This document shows positions 1-8,570 of a stretch of DNA of 64,000 bases, in pieces. This stretch comes from Kribbella sp. VKM Ac-2568. Lineage in GTDB: Bacteria > Actinomycetota > Actinomycetes > Propionibacteriales > Kribbellaceae. The notes beneath the pieces were generated by a model that was not told the origin of the DNA, did no database searches, and was given only the letters and a program-made list of their open reading frames with translations. The position numbers were made by a program, and so were the translations under genes. The stretch lies in assembly GCF_004345365.1 (NCBI RefSeq), contig NZ_SLVF01000012.1, positions 124,001-188,000 of the forward strand. Reading direction: 5' to 3'. Positions within the stretch are counted from its first letter, which is position 1. Every line of letters begins with the position of its first letter.

Positions 1-800
1 TGGGATACGGGGAGTCGGCGCGCTGGCATGACGGGCGGTTGTGGCTGGCGAACTGGGGGACTGGCGAGGTGCTCGCTGTCGGTCTCGACGGTGGGCGTGA
101 GGTGATGGCGACTGTGCCGCCCGACACGATCCCGTTCTCGATCGAGTGGTCGCCCGACGGGACGTTGCTGGTGATCGCGGGTTCGAGGTTGTTGCGGCAG
201 GAGGACGACGGGTCGCTCGGTACTGCGGCTGACCTGAGCGGGATCGCGGAACTGTTCAACGAGATCGTGGTCGACCCGCGCGGCAACACCTATCTGAACG
301 GCGGCAGCCTGGACTTCAGCAAGCCCGGGGTGATCGCTGTCGTGGCGCCGGACGGATCCGCCCGGGAGGTTGCTGACGGCATCGAGTTCGGGAACGGGAT
401 GGCGGTGACGGCGGACGGGGCGACGCTGATCGTCGCGGAGTCGTTCGCGTGCCGGTTGACCGCGTTCGACATCGGGCCCGACGGGGGGCTGTCGAACCGG
501 CGGGTCTGGGCCGACCTCGGGGATGGGCATCCGGACGGGATCTGCCTCGATGCCGGAGGAGCCGTCTGGTACGCCGACGTGCCGAACCAGCGCTGTGTGC
601 GAGTCCGCGAAGGAGGTGAGGTGCATCAGACGGTCGACCTCGATCGCGGCGCCTTCTCCTGCATGCTCGGTGGGCCCGACGGCGACACCCTGTTCATGCT
701 CGCCGCCCAGTGGAACGGCTTCGAGAACATGCGCCTCACCGACCGCACCGGCCAACTCCTCACCACCCACGCCCCCAGCCCACACGCCGGATGCCCCTAG
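1..800 (+). CDS. SMP-30/gluconolactonase-like protein, 5' end missing
   Basis: The reading frame is already open at base 3 and ends with TAG at 798-800, so the start lies outside the window. About 265 residues are visible. The first visible residues (GYGESARWHDGRLWLANWG) match the opening beta-propeller strand of SMP-30/gluconolactonase/LRE proteins. Later stretches such as FGNGMAVTADGATLIVAES, GHPDGICLDAGGAVWYAD and GAFSCMLGGPDGDTLF repeat the blade pattern that carries the metal-binding Asn/Asp residues. The family hydrolyses sugar lactones or related esters using a divalent metal; the substrate cannot be told here. It converges on the MFS gene that ends 6 bp downstream. A TTG at 39 is codon-compatible but would cut off the first blade, so it is not the start. 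Confidence 0.85.
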   Translation, partial: GYGESARWHDGRLWLANWGTGEVLAVGLDGGREVMATVPPDTIPFSIEWSPDGTLLVIAGSRLLRQEDDGSLGTAADLSGIAELFNEIVVDPRGNTYLNGGSLDFSKPGVIAVVAPDGSAREVADGIEFGNGMAVTADGATLIVAESFACRLTAFDIGPDGGLSNRRVWADLGDGHPDGICLDAGGAVWYADVPNQRCVRVREGGEVHQTVDLDRGAFSCMLGGPDGDTLFMLAAQWNGFENMRLTDRTGQLLTTHAPSPHAGCP

Positions 801-806
801 CCACCT

Positions 807-1964
807 CTAGCTCGGTGGGGCCACCGGGGTTCGCGGGCGCAGTACGGGGGCTAGGACTGCTATGCCGCAGGTCAGGAGCGTCACCACCACGAAGGAGATG
901 GTGAGGTTGGTGGCTTGGGCGATGCCGCCGATGACGGAGGGGGCGATCAGGCCCGAGGTGTAGGTGACGGTGGCGACGCCGGCGATCGCCTGGCTCGGGT
1001 TGGGGCCGGCGTGGCCTGCGGCGGCGAAGGCGAGGGGCACGACGACGGCGACGCCGAGACCGAGCAGGCCGAATCCCATCATCGCGACCAGCGGGTGCTG
1101 CGCAAGCACGACCAGCAATCCGCCGAGGGCGGCAATTACCCCGCTCACCCGAACAGTGCGAACGGCTCCCCACCGATCCACCACGGAGTCCCCGGCGATC
1201 CGGGCGACGGCCATCGTCAGCGCGAAGCCGGTGGTCGCGGCGGCGGCGACGCCGGCCGAGGTGGTGAGCACATCCTGGAGATACACCGCCGACCAGTCCA
1301 GGCTCGCACCCTCGGCGAAGACCGCGCAGAAGCCGACAGCACCGATCAACCACGCCGACTTCGGTGGCAGCGCGAACCGAGGCGGCGCCTCCACGTCGTC
1401 GGCCGGGTACAGATCGAGCACGTAGTGACAGGCGCTGACACCGGCCACGGTGAGCACGACGGCCGCGATCACGTGGTGCACCTGGGCACTGACGTCGAGA
1501 TGCGCGGCGATCGTGCCGAGGCCAGCGCCGATCAGAGCGCCCACGCTCCACAGCCCGTGGAGCCCGGACATGATCGACCTCTTCATCCGCCGCTCGATCT
1601 CGACGCCGAGGGCGTTCATCGCGACATCGGCCATCCCGGCGGTGGCGCCGTAGACGAACAACGCCGCACACAACAGCGGCAGGTTCGGGGCGAACGACGG
1701 CAGGATCAGGGACATCGTCCAGAGCGAGATCAGCCCCCGCAGCGCGTTTCGGCTGCCGAAGCGGTGAGTGATCCGCGCGGCCAACGGCATCGCGAGCGAT
1801 GCCCCGATCGCGGGGAACGCGAGCGCGAGACCGAGCTGGCCCGGACTCGCCGAGGCGTGATCCTGGATCCACGGCACCCGGGTCGCGAACGACCCCGTCA
1901 CCGCCCCGTGCACACAGAACACGGCACCCACGCCGTACCGCGACCGTCGCACCTCGTCGACCAC
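807..1964 (-). CDS. MFS transporter, YbjJ-like
   Basis: This 385-residue protein is strongly hydrophobic with about twelve membrane segments, as expected for a major facilitator carrier. It starts with GTG at 1964. The central DVAMNALGVEIERRMKRSIM and HGLWSVG motifs are shared almost position for position with the second MFS gene at 2901-4094 (DVGMNSHAVVVERAYPRPIM, HAMWSIGG), so the two are paralogues of the YbjJ-like branch. Members are uncharacterised or linked to small sugar or organic solute movement; the substrate is unknown. It is divergent from the DeoR regulator at 2059, and the palindrome at 2009-2031 lies between the two starts, which suggests direct control. Family is confident; function is open. 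Confidence 0.88.
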   Translation of the reverse strand: MVDEVRRSRYGVGAVFCVHGAVTGSFATRVPWIQDHASASPGQLGLALAFPAIGASLAMPLAARITHRFGSRNALRGLISLWTMSLILPSFAPNLPLLCAALFVYGATAGMADVAMNALGVEIERRMKRSIMSGLHGLWSVGALIGAGLGTIAAHLDVSAQVHHVIAAVVLTVAGVSACHYVLDLYPADDVEAPPRFALPPKSAWLIGAVGFCAVFAEGASLDWSAVYLQDVLTTSAGVAAAATTGFALTMAVARIAGDSVVDRWGAVRTVRVSGVIAALGGLLVVLAQHPLVAMMGFGLLGLGVAVVVPLAFAAAGHAGPNPSQAIAGVATVTYTSGLIAPSVIGGIAQATNLTISFVVVTLLTCGIAVLAPVLRPRTPVAPPS

Positions 1965-2008
1965 GAATCCAACCCCTCACCACGTCCGGATGCCCAGGGA
2001 GTCCACCA

Positions 2009-2031
2009 TTCAAACATCGCCTTTGTTTGAA
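2009..2031. promoter_or_regulatory. Probable DeoR-family operator
   Basis: A perfect inverted repeat, TTCAAACA-N7-TGTTTGAA, sits in the 94 bp between the divergent MFS and DeoR genes. Arms are 2009-2016 and 2024-2031. It is much richer in A and T than its surroundings. The position, between a regulator and the carrier it probably controls, fits an autoregulatory repressor site. Binding by the adjacent regulator is inferred. Confidence 0.65.
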
Positions 2032-2058
2032 CGATCATCGAGATGTTAACTTTCCACA

Positions 2059-2904
2059 GTGAAGAGTACGGAACGGCAGCGGGTCATCGTCGAGCGATTA
2101 AAGGCCGTACCCCGGGTCGGCGTGGCCGAGCTGGTGGCGGCGACCGGCGCCTCGGACATGACCATTCGACGCGACCTCGACTACCTCGCCGCGCAGGGCG
2201 TGCTGAAGCGCGTCCACGGTGGCGCGGTGCCGGCGATGCCGACCGGGATAGAGCCGCCGTTCGCAGCGCGCGCGACGGCCGCGCTCGGGCCGAAGCAGGC
2301 GATCGCGAGGGCCGCCGCCGAGCACATCCGGGACGGCGACACGATCGTGCTGGACAGCGGCACGACCGCCCTGGAGGTCGCCCGGCTACTGCACAACCGC
2401 ACGGTGACGGTGATGCCACTGTCGCTGCACGTCGCGCAGGAACTCGTCGACGCCCCCGGAGTCCGGCTTCTGATGCCGGGTGGTGAACCGAGGCCGGGGG
2501 AGTTGGCGATGGTCGGTCCGCTGACGTTGGCGTCGTTGCGTGCGCTGCGGTTCGACATCGCCGTACTGAGCCCGTGCGCGTTCAGCATCGAAGCCGGGAT
2601 GACCGCGTTCGACCTGGGTGATGCCGAGGTGAAGCAGCAGGCTCTCGCCGTCTCCACCCGGGCGATCGTGCTGGCCGACGGCGCCAAGTGGGACCGCACC
2701 GCGCTGGCGTACATCTGCCCGGCCGATCGGCCCGACCTGATCATCACCGACTCGACCGCTCCCGAAGACACCCGCGCCGTCCTCGCGCAGCGCGGAGTAC
2801 TGATCCAGGTCGCCGACCAGTCAGCCATCGACCAGTCGGCCACCGATCAGTCCCGCACCGATCGGCCAGTTGCAGCGCGACCGGCCCTGGAAGGCAGCTC
2901 TTGA
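2059..2904 (+). CDS. DeoR/GlpR-family transcriptional regulator
   Basis: The 281-residue protein has an N-terminal winged HTH (residues about 3-55, with VAELVAATGASDMTIRRDLD, the family signature) followed by the DeoR C-terminal sensor domain, an ISOCOT-type fold that usually binds a phosphorylated sugar (GDTIVLDSGTTALEVARLL; later VLADGAKWDRTALAYI). It starts with GTG at 2059. The C terminus ends in a short Asp-Gln-Ser repeat (DQSAIDQSATDQS) that is unlikely to be structured. The stop overlaps the TTG start of the next MFS gene (TTGA), so the two are probably translated together. Likely a sugar-phosphate-responsive repressor of both flanking carriers. Confidence 0.92.
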   Translation: MKSTERQRVIVERLKAVPRVGVAELVAATGASDMTIRRDLDYLAAQGVLKRVHGGAVPAMPTGIEPPFAARATAALGPKQAIARAAAEHIRDGDTIVLDSGTTALEVARLLHNRTVTVMPLSLHVAQELVDAPGVRLLMPGGEPRPGELAMVGPLTLASLRALRFDIAVLSPCAFSIEAGMTAFDLGDAEVKQQALAVSTRAIVLADGAKWDRTALAYICPADRPDLIITDSTAPEDTRAVLAQRGVLIQVADQSAIDQSATDQSRTDRPVAARPALEGSS

Positions 2905-4094
2905 GCATCGACATCGCCGCGCCGCCGCGGGCCGCGCGCGTCGCGACCTGGACGTACTTCGGTCTCAACGGCTTCGCCGTCGGCATGTGGGTGGTGCACA
3001 TTCCGAACGTCGAACGCGCGACCGGGATCTCCCACAGCACGCTGGGGTTCCTGCTGCTGATCCTGGGTGGCGCGGCGTTTCTCGGCATGCAGGTCGCCGG
3101 CCCTCTCGCGGACCGCGTCGGCCAACGTCGTCTTGTCCCCGCGGCCGGCGTACTCCTCGGCCTTTCGCTGTTCGGTCCAGGGCTCGCCCAGAACTGGTGG
3201 ACGCTCGGCCTCGCGTTGTTCGTGTTCGGCTTCGGCAACGGATCCCTCGACGTGGGCATGAACTCGCACGCGGTGGTCGTCGAACGCGCCTACCCGCGAC
3301 CGATCATGGCGGCCTTCCACGCGATGTGGTCGATCGGCGGCGCGTTCGCGGCACTGATCGGCGCCGCGACCTTGAAGGCTGCAGTCCCGACCGCCGTATC
3401 CCTGAGCGCCTGCGGAGCGCTGTGCATCGCGGTCTCCCTCTACATGAGCCGCTATCTGATCGAGGCGGACGCTCCAGTCGAGGACGAGACAGCGGACGCA
3501 CCAGCACCGACCGCACCTCCGTCGAAGAAGCTGGTCTGGCAACTCGGCGGCCTGGCCTTCGGCCTGATGCTCGCCGAAGGAGTCGCCAACGACTGGGCAG
3601 CCTTGCAATTCAGGGACGTCCTCGGCACTTCGACCAGTACTGCGGCCTACGCGTACGGCGCGTTCGCGGTGGCGATGACCGTCGGGCGGTTCGCCACGGA
3701 CCGGGTGGCGGCGGTGATCGGCCCCGCGGCGATCGTCCGCTACGGAGCCGCGCTGGCCGCGATCGGCCTGACCATGGTCATCGTGGTCCCGTGGGTGCCG
3801 GTCGCACTCGTCGGCTGGGCGCTCTTCGGGCTCGGGCTCTCCGGCGGGGTGCCGCAACTCTTCACGGCGGCAGGCAACCTGGACACCAAGGCGTCGGGTG
3901 CGCTGATGGCCAAGGTCGTCGGCCTCGGGTACGTCGGGCTGCTCGCGGGACCGGCCTTGATCGGCGGCCTCACCCACTGGATGCCGCTCAACGTCGCCTT
4001 CGCGCTGCCGGTCATCCTCTGCGTTCTGACCGTCATCGCAGCACCAGTGCTCCGCTCGCGTTCACGTCAGCCGAGCGAACCCGCCAACCGATAG
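2901..4094 (+). CDS. MFS transporter, paralogue of the gene at 807-1964
   Basis: Protein of 397 residues with about twelve hydrophobic segments. I place the start at TTG 2901: it overlaps the DeoR stop (TTGA) and is preceded by a GGAAGG Shine-Dalgarno at 2888-2893. The frame stays open further upstream, but those codons are the DeoR gene read in another frame. The motif NGSLDVGMNSHAVVVERAY followed by HAMWSIGG marks the same YbjJ-like branch as the first MFS gene. A hydrophilic central loop (around residues 190-210, rich in Asp, Pro and Glu) separates the two six-helix halves. Coupling to the regulator suggests co-expression. The substrate is unknown. Confidence 0.88.
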   Translation: MSIDIAAPPRAARVATWTYFGLNGFAVGMWVVHIPNVERATGISHSTLGFLLLILGGAAFLGMQVAGPLADRVGQRRLVPAAGVLLGLSLFGPGLAQNWWTLGLALFVFGFGNGSLDVGMNSHAVVVERAYPRPIMAAFHAMWSIGGAFAALIGAATLKAAVPTAVSLSACGALCIAVSLYMSRYLIEADAPVEDETADAPAPTAPPSKKLVWQLGGLAFGLMLAEGVANDWAALQFRDVLGTSTSTAAYAYGAFAVAMTVGRFATDRVAAVIGPAAIVRYGAALAAIGLTMVIVVPWVPVALVGWALFGLGLSGGVPQLFTAAGNLDTKASGALMAKVVGLGYVGLLAGPALIGGLTHWMPLNVAFALPVILCVLTVIAAPVLRSRSRQPSEPANR

Positions 4095-4172
4095 GCATCC
4101 GCACCGGACGCCGACCCCAGGATCCCCACCTCTCCGAGGCCAGGTTGAACTGCCGGCGCCGGCTGCCGTCCG

Positions 4173-5267
4173 TCAGGCTTTGAGTGCTTGGTCGAGGTCT
4201 GACCAGAGGTCGTCCGGATGCTCGATGCCGACGGAGAGGCGGATCAGGTCCTCGGGGATGGTCGGTACTTCGGCCGGCCAGCGGCGGCGGCGCTCCAGCA
4301 TCGACTCGACGCCACCGAGGCTGGTCGCGTGGACCCAGAGGGCGGTGCTTTCACACACTCGCTGGGCGCCGCCCGCGTCGCCGCCGAGTTCGATCGCCAG
4401 GATCGCGCCGAAGCCGGACATCTGTGCGGCCGCCCGCTCATGGCCTGGGTCGTCCGGCAGACCGGGGTAGCGCACGCGGCTCACTCGCGGGTGTGCGAGC
4501 AGTCGTTCGGCCAGGAAGGCGGCGTTGGACTGCGCCCGCTCGAGCCGTAGCGCCAGTGTCCGCAGACCGCGCAGAGCGAGCCAGGCCTCCATCGGTCCCG
4601 GGATCGCGCCCAGGCTCCGGCGCCGGGCTTCGAGTGAAGTCCACAGGTTGTCGTCGGCTGTGACGATGGCTCCGAGGACCACGTCCGAGTGTCCGGCGAT
4701 GAACTTGGTCGCCGAGTGCATCACGACGTCCGCGCCAAGTTTCAGGGGCTGCTGCAGCAACGGTGTGGCGAAGGTGTTGTCGACGATCACCACGGCGCCC
4801 GCGGCCCGACCGGCTGCGGAAAGCGCCGCCACGTCGGCGACCTCCATGGCCGGGTTGGTCGGCGACTCGATCCACAACATGTCGGCGCCGACGACCGCCG
4901 CCGAGACTGCCGCGGTGTCCGCGACGTCGACCCGATCCACCTTCAGCCGCCCGGTCGACGCTTGCTGGTCGAGCAGACCCAGTACTCCGCTGTACGCGTG
5001 CTGGGGTGCGACCACCCGGCCCCCGACCGGTACGAGATCGAACAGGGCGGCAGCGGCAGCCATGCCGGACGCGAAGGTCAGGCCACGGCCGCCTTCGAGC
5101 TCACCGAGGGTCGTCTCGAGCGCTGCCCAGGCGTCGTTGTCGAAACGTCCGTAGCCGCGGTCTCCGCCCGCGATGTAGGTCGAGCTGAAGACGGGGGACT
5201 CACCGAGCGGAGCGTCCGGCACCCGGGCCGGACGGCCGGCATGCACGACGACAGTGGAGGGATCCAT
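4173..5267 (-). CDS. Trans-sulfuration family PLP enzyme (cystathionine gamma-synthase/lyase type)
   Basis: Protein of 364 residues starting MDPSTVVVHAG at ATG 5267. It is a fold-type I PLP enzyme of the Cys/Met metabolism family. Visible landmarks are the substrate-loop start GYGRFDNDAW, the FASGMAAAAALF cofactor-phosphate region, the aspartate strand VIVDNTFATP, and the Schiff-base lysine in MHSATKFIAGHSDVVLGAI (about residue 190). Such enzymes catalyse beta or gamma elimination or replacement on cystathionine, homocysteine or methionine, and synthase and lyase cannot be separated by sight. The frame continues upstream to about 6131, but that part overlaps the TetR gene and is not real. It lies 23 bp downstream of the co-oriented TetR regulator. 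Confidence 0.9.
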   Translation of the reverse strand: MDPSTVVVHAGRPARVPDAPLGESPVFSSTYIAGGDRGYGRFDNDAWAALETTLGELEGGRGLTFASGMAAAAALFDLVPVGGRVVAPQHAYSGVLGLLDQQASTGRLKVDRVDVADTAAVSAAVVGADMLWIESPTNPAMEVADVAALSAAGRAAGAVVIVDNTFATPLLQQPLKLGADVVMHSATKFIAGHSDVVLGAIVTADDNLWTSLEARRRSLGAIPGPMEAWLALRGLRTLALRLERAQSNAAFLAERLLAHPRVSRVRYPGLPDDPGHERAAAQMSGFGAILAIELGGDAGGAQRVCESTALWVHATSLGGVESMLERRRRWPAEVPTIPEDLIRLSVGIEHPDDLWSDLDQALKA

Positions 5268-5290
5268 GCCGCGATTCTCCCAAGCGCCGG

Positions 5291-5887
5291 CTACTGCGAG
5301 GTCGGGAGGGGGATGCCGCCGCCGCGGAGCAGGCCCATCGCCTCGTGGGCGAGGTCTTTGACCTGAGTGCCGTCCGGGTTGTCCACCCAGGTCTGCACGA
5401 CGATCTCGATGATGTTCATCGTGGTCCCCGCCGCGAGTGCCGCGGTGAACTGAGCCGAGTCCCCGACGAGCCGCCCCGCCAGCACGACCGTGAGCTCGTT
5501 CCGCCAGCGCCAGATCACCTCGGCCAGGTGCGCGCTCAGCGACGGCGTCTGCCCGGCCAGGTCGTACACGGTCCTGACCCGGTCCGGGTTGCTCTCCATC
5601 TGGTCGAGCACCCGCTCGATCACACTCTGCAGCGCGTCCGGCAGATTGGTGTCGGCCGACTGTTCCCGGAACCAGTCCAGCGCGCCGAACAGGCTGTCCT
5701 CGACGAATTCCAGGACCAACCGCTCCTTGGTCGGGAAGTACCGGTACAGCGTGCTCGGCCCGACCTCGGCGGCCGCGGCGATCTGCTCGACCGTCGTCCG
5801 GCCGAACCCGTGATCGGTGAACAGCTCGAACGCCTTGTCCGAGATCAGTCGCCGGGTCCGTTCCCGCTTCAGCTCGCGAAGCCCCAT
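5291..5887 (-). CDS. TetR/AcrR-family regulator
   Basis: Protein of 198 residues beginning MGLRELKRERTRRLISDKAF. The N-terminal HTH spans roughly residues 8-55 (TTVEQIAAAAEVGPSTLYRY, FPTKERLV), a textbook TetR DNA-binding domain. The C-terminal ligand domain is all-helical and gives no ligand. It lies upstream of, and in the same direction as, the trans-sulfuration enzyme with a 23 bp gap, so the two probably form one transcript and the regulator may control the enzyme. The 276 bp upstream, shared with ddl, shows no clear palindrome that I could assign. Confidence 0.9.
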   Translation of the reverse strand: MGLRELKRERTRRLISDKAFELFTDHGFGRTTVEQIAAAAEVGPSTLYRYFPTKERLVLEFVEDSLFGALDWFREQSADTNLPDALQSVIERVLDQMESNPDRVRTVYDLAGQTPSLSAHLAEVIWRWRNELTVVLAGRLVGDSAQFTAALAAGTTMNIIEIVVQTWVDNPDGTQVKDLAHEAMGLLRGGGIPLPTSQ

Positions 5888-6150
5888 GCCTTACCCCAAT
5901 GCCACTGCGCCGACTGGTCCTGCGTCCGGGCAGCGTACACGGCACCCGGCGCGCCGGAGTTGATTCCAAACGAGGCAAACAGTCGAATCCGGCGCTCGGG
6001 AGGTTCGTCGCGCAGTACCGGTCCGGGGGCCGGCTGACCGCGTTTCTGGGCTGGAACATGCCCCGGGAGACGCGTCGGGAACGGGCGCTACTGACAGAGA
6101 TCTGAAGAGGTCTTAACTGAACCCTGGTCAAAGCCGGACTGAAGTGACGC

Positions 6151-6156
6151 TATCGT
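6151..6156 (+). promoter_or_regulatory. Putative -10 box for leaderless ddl
   Basis: TATCGT ends 7 nt before the GTG start of ddl at 6164, the spacing expected if transcription begins at or next to the start codon. There is no Shine-Dalgarno before this start, which supports a leaderless message. The -35 region is not clear. Confidence 0.4.
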
Positions 6157-6163
6157 CGAGCCG

Positions 6164-7297
6164 GTGAGTGAGCACTCGAGGGAAGAAAGAAGCAAGCCCC
6201 GCGTCGCCGTGGTTTTCGGCGGCCGGTCGAGCGAACATGCCATCTCCTGCGTCACCGCGGCCAACGTGCTCCAGGTGATCGACCTGGACAAGTACGACGT
6301 CGTACCGGTGGGCATCACCACCAGCGGTCACTGGGTGCTGGAGAGTGGCGACCCGGAGCGACTGTCGATCACCGACGGCAAGCTGCCGGAGGTGGACGTG
6401 ACCGCGCTGCCGGTGCTGTTCGGCGCCGACCGTGAGCTCGTCGTCTCCGAACCGGGTGAGGTGCCGAGCACGCTGGGCGAGGTGGACGTCGTCTTCCCGC
6501 TGCTGCACGGCCCGTGGGGTGAGGACGGCACGCTGCAGGGCCTGCTCGAGATGTCGGACATCCGGTACGTCGGCTCCGGCGTGCTGGCAAGCGCGGTCGG
6601 GATGGACAAGCACTACATGAAGGTCGTCTTCGAGGCGGCCGGTCTCGAGGTCACTCCGTACGTCGTGATCCGCGACCGCGACTGGACCCGCGACCCGCAG
6701 GCCAGCCGGGAGGCGGTCGACAGGCTCGGCTACCCGGTGTTCGTGAAGCCCGCCCGCGGCGGATCCAGCCTGGGCATCAGCAAGGTGAACAGTCTGGCCG
6801 AGCTGGACGACGCCATCGCCGAGGCGCGGGCGCACGACCCGAAGGTGATCGTCGAGGCAAGTGCGAAGAACCCGCGCGAGATCGAGGTCGGCGTGCTCGG
6901 CGGGCTGAACGGCGGCCCGGCCGAGGTCAGCGTCTGCGGCGAGATCTCGGTCTCCGGCGGCGGCCACGACTTCTACGACTTCGAGACCAAGTACCTGCCC
7001 GAGGGCGAGGAGTACATCGCGCTCTCGGTGCCGGCCGACCTGCCGGAGCACATCGCGGCGGAGGTCCGGGCGAAGGCGCTGACCGCGTTCGACGCGATCG
7101 AGGGCGAGGGGTTGGCCCGGGTCGACTTCTTCCTCGACGAGGACCAGCGGCTCGTCATCAACGAGATCAACACCATGCCCGGGTTCACCCCGACCAGCAT
7201 GTTCCCGCGCCTGTGGGCCGCGACCGGCGTCGACTACCCGGCCCTGGTCGACCGCCTGCTCACCCTCGCCATGACGAGGGCCACCGGCCTCCGCTGA
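6164..7297 (+). CDS. ddl: D-alanine--D-alanine ligase
   Basis: Joins two D-alanines with ATP to give the dipeptide end of peptidoglycan precursors in the cytoplasm. The 377-residue length is normal for actinobacterial Ddl. Signatures are VVFGGRSSEHAISCVTA (residues 17-33), HGPWGEDGTLQGLLE (115-129), the ATP-grasp strand FVKPARGGSSLGISKV and the Mg-binding/C-terminal signature NEINTMPGFTPTSMFPRLW. It starts with GTG at 6164 and converges on the ECF42 sigma gene 28 bp downstream. In many actinobacteria ddl is followed at once by the DUF3515/Lrp/thiL group; here a sigma-factor module sits between them. Confidence 0.97.
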   Translation: MSEHSREERSKPRVAVVFGGRSSEHAISCVTAANVLQVIDLDKYDVVPVGITTSGHWVLESGDPERLSITDGKLPEVDVTALPVLFGADRELVVSEPGEVPSTLGEVDVVFPLLHGPWGEDGTLQGLLEMSDIRYVGSGVLASAVGMDKHYMKVVFEAAGLEVTPYVVIRDRDWTRDPQASREAVDRLGYPVFVKPARGGSSLGISKVNSLAELDDAIAEARAHDPKVIVEASAKNPREIEVGVLGGLNGGPAEVSVCGEISVSGGGHDFYDFETKYLPEGEEYIALSVPADLPEHIAAEVRAKALTAFDAIEGEGLARVDFFLDEDQRLVINEINTMPGFTPTSMFPRLWAATGVDYPALVDRLLTLAMTRATGLR

Positions 7298-7325
7298 CGA
7301 ACCGGAGCTGACCACCAGCCAGCGC

Positions 7326-8549
7326 CTACAGCGCTGCCGCCTTGGCGTTGAGGTAGCGCTGTTGCGGAACGCTGGTGGTCAGCCTCGCCGCCAGCTCGTA
7401 CGCCGTACGCGCGCCGGCCGGGTCCCCTGACATCTCCAGCAGGTGGGCCCGTACGGCGTGCAGCCGGTGGTCCTTCGCGATCCGCTCGTCGTCCTCGATC
7501 CGCGCGAGCAACTCCAGCCCGGTGGACGCACCACGAGCCATCGCCACCGCGACCACGTGGTTCAGCGAGACCATCGGGTTGTCGGACAACTGCAGCAGCA
7601 CCTCGTACAGGGCGACGATCTGCGGCCAGTCCGTCTCCTCGGCCGTCGGCGCCTCGTCGTGGACGGCAGCGATCGCGGCCTGCAATTGGTAGGGCCCGAC
7701 CGATCCGCGGGGGAGCGCCTCGGTGATCAGTTCGACGCCTTCGTCGATCGACGAGCGGATCCACAACGACCGGTCCTGCTCGGCCATCGGGATCAGCTCA
7801 CCAGCCGGACCGGTCCGAGCCGGTCGCCGCGCATCCGTGAGCAACATCAGCGCCAGCAACCCGGCCACCTCGCTGTCGTCGGGCAGCAACCTGTGCACCA
7901 TCCGAGCCAGCCGGATCCCCTCGGCCGCCAACTCGACCCGCTGCAGGCTCGGGCCGGTGGTACTGGCGTAGCCCTCGTTGAAGATCAGGTAGATGACCTT
8001 GAGTACGGCGTCCAGGCGCTCGGCGCGGTCGGGCGGCAGCGAGAATCGCGCTCCCGCGTCCTTCACGCTCTGCTTGGCCCGGGTGATCCGCCGGGTCATC
8101 GTCGCCTCCGGCACCAGGAAGGCGCGGGCTATCTCGGCGGTGGTCAGGCCGCCGACCGCCCGCAGCGTGAGCGCGATCTGGGACGCGGCGGTCAGTGACG
8201 GATGGCAGCACAGGAACAAGAGGATCAGCGTGTCGTCCTGCGGGGAGTCGGCCTTGTCCGCGCTCGGCGCCAGCCACTCGTCGGGCAACACCCACTGAGC
8301 CACCGTGTCCTCCCGCCGCTGCCGAGCCTGCTCCCGGCGAAGGAGATCGGTCAGTCGCCGGGACGCGACGGTAATCAGCCAGGCGCGCGGATCGTCCGGC
8401 TGGCCCTCCGACGGCCACTGCTGGGTCGCTGCGAGCAGGGCTTCCTGTACGGCGTCCTCGGCGGTGTCGAAGTGCCCGTACCGCCGGACGAGCGCGCCGA
8501 GGACCTGCGGCGCCAGTTCACGCAGCAGCTCCTCGGACGCGGGCGTCAT
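7326..8549 (-). CDS. ECF42-type RNA polymerase sigma factor with C-terminal TPR-like extension
   Basis: Protein of 407 residues, twice the usual ECF length. The N-terminal 170 residues hold the sigma2 region (FDTAEDAVQEALLAATQQW) and sigma4 (LTTAEIARAFLVPEATMTRR). The rest is the DUF6596/TPR-like extension typical of the ECF42 group (LIFNEGYASTTGPSLQRVEL, GPYQLQAAIAAVHDEAPTAE). ECF42 sigmas are known to sit beside DGPF/YCII proteins, and the partner lies 21 bp upstream on the same strand. No anti-sigma gene is present; in this group the extension itself is thought to be involved in control. A second ECF42 factor lies at 60345-61550. Confidence 0.93.
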   Translation of the reverse strand: MTPASEELLRELAPQVLGALVRRYGHFDTAEDAVQEALLAATQQWPSEGQPDDPRAWLITVASRRLTDLLRREQARQRREDTVAQWVLPDEWLAPSADKADSPQDDTLILLFLCCHPSLTAASQIALTLRAVGGLTTAEIARAFLVPEATMTRRITRAKQSVKDAGARFSLPPDRAERLDAVLKVIYLIFNEGYASTTGPSLQRVELAAEGIRLARMVHRLLPDDSEVAGLLALMLLTDARRPARTGPAGELIPMAEQDRSLWIRSSIDEGVELITEALPRGSVGPYQLQAAIAAVHDEAPTAEETDWPQIVALYEVLLQLSDNPMVSLNHVVAVAMARGASTGLELLARIEDDERIAKDHRLHAVRAHLLEMSGDPAGARTAYELAARLTTSVPQQRYLNAKAAAL

Positions 8550-8570
8550 GTCTCCTCCGGACGGCTCGGA

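Noticed and set aside
5268..6131. Long N-terminal extension of the trans-sulfuration enzyme
   Set aside because: It reads the TetR gene in another frame; the enzyme family starts at MDPST.
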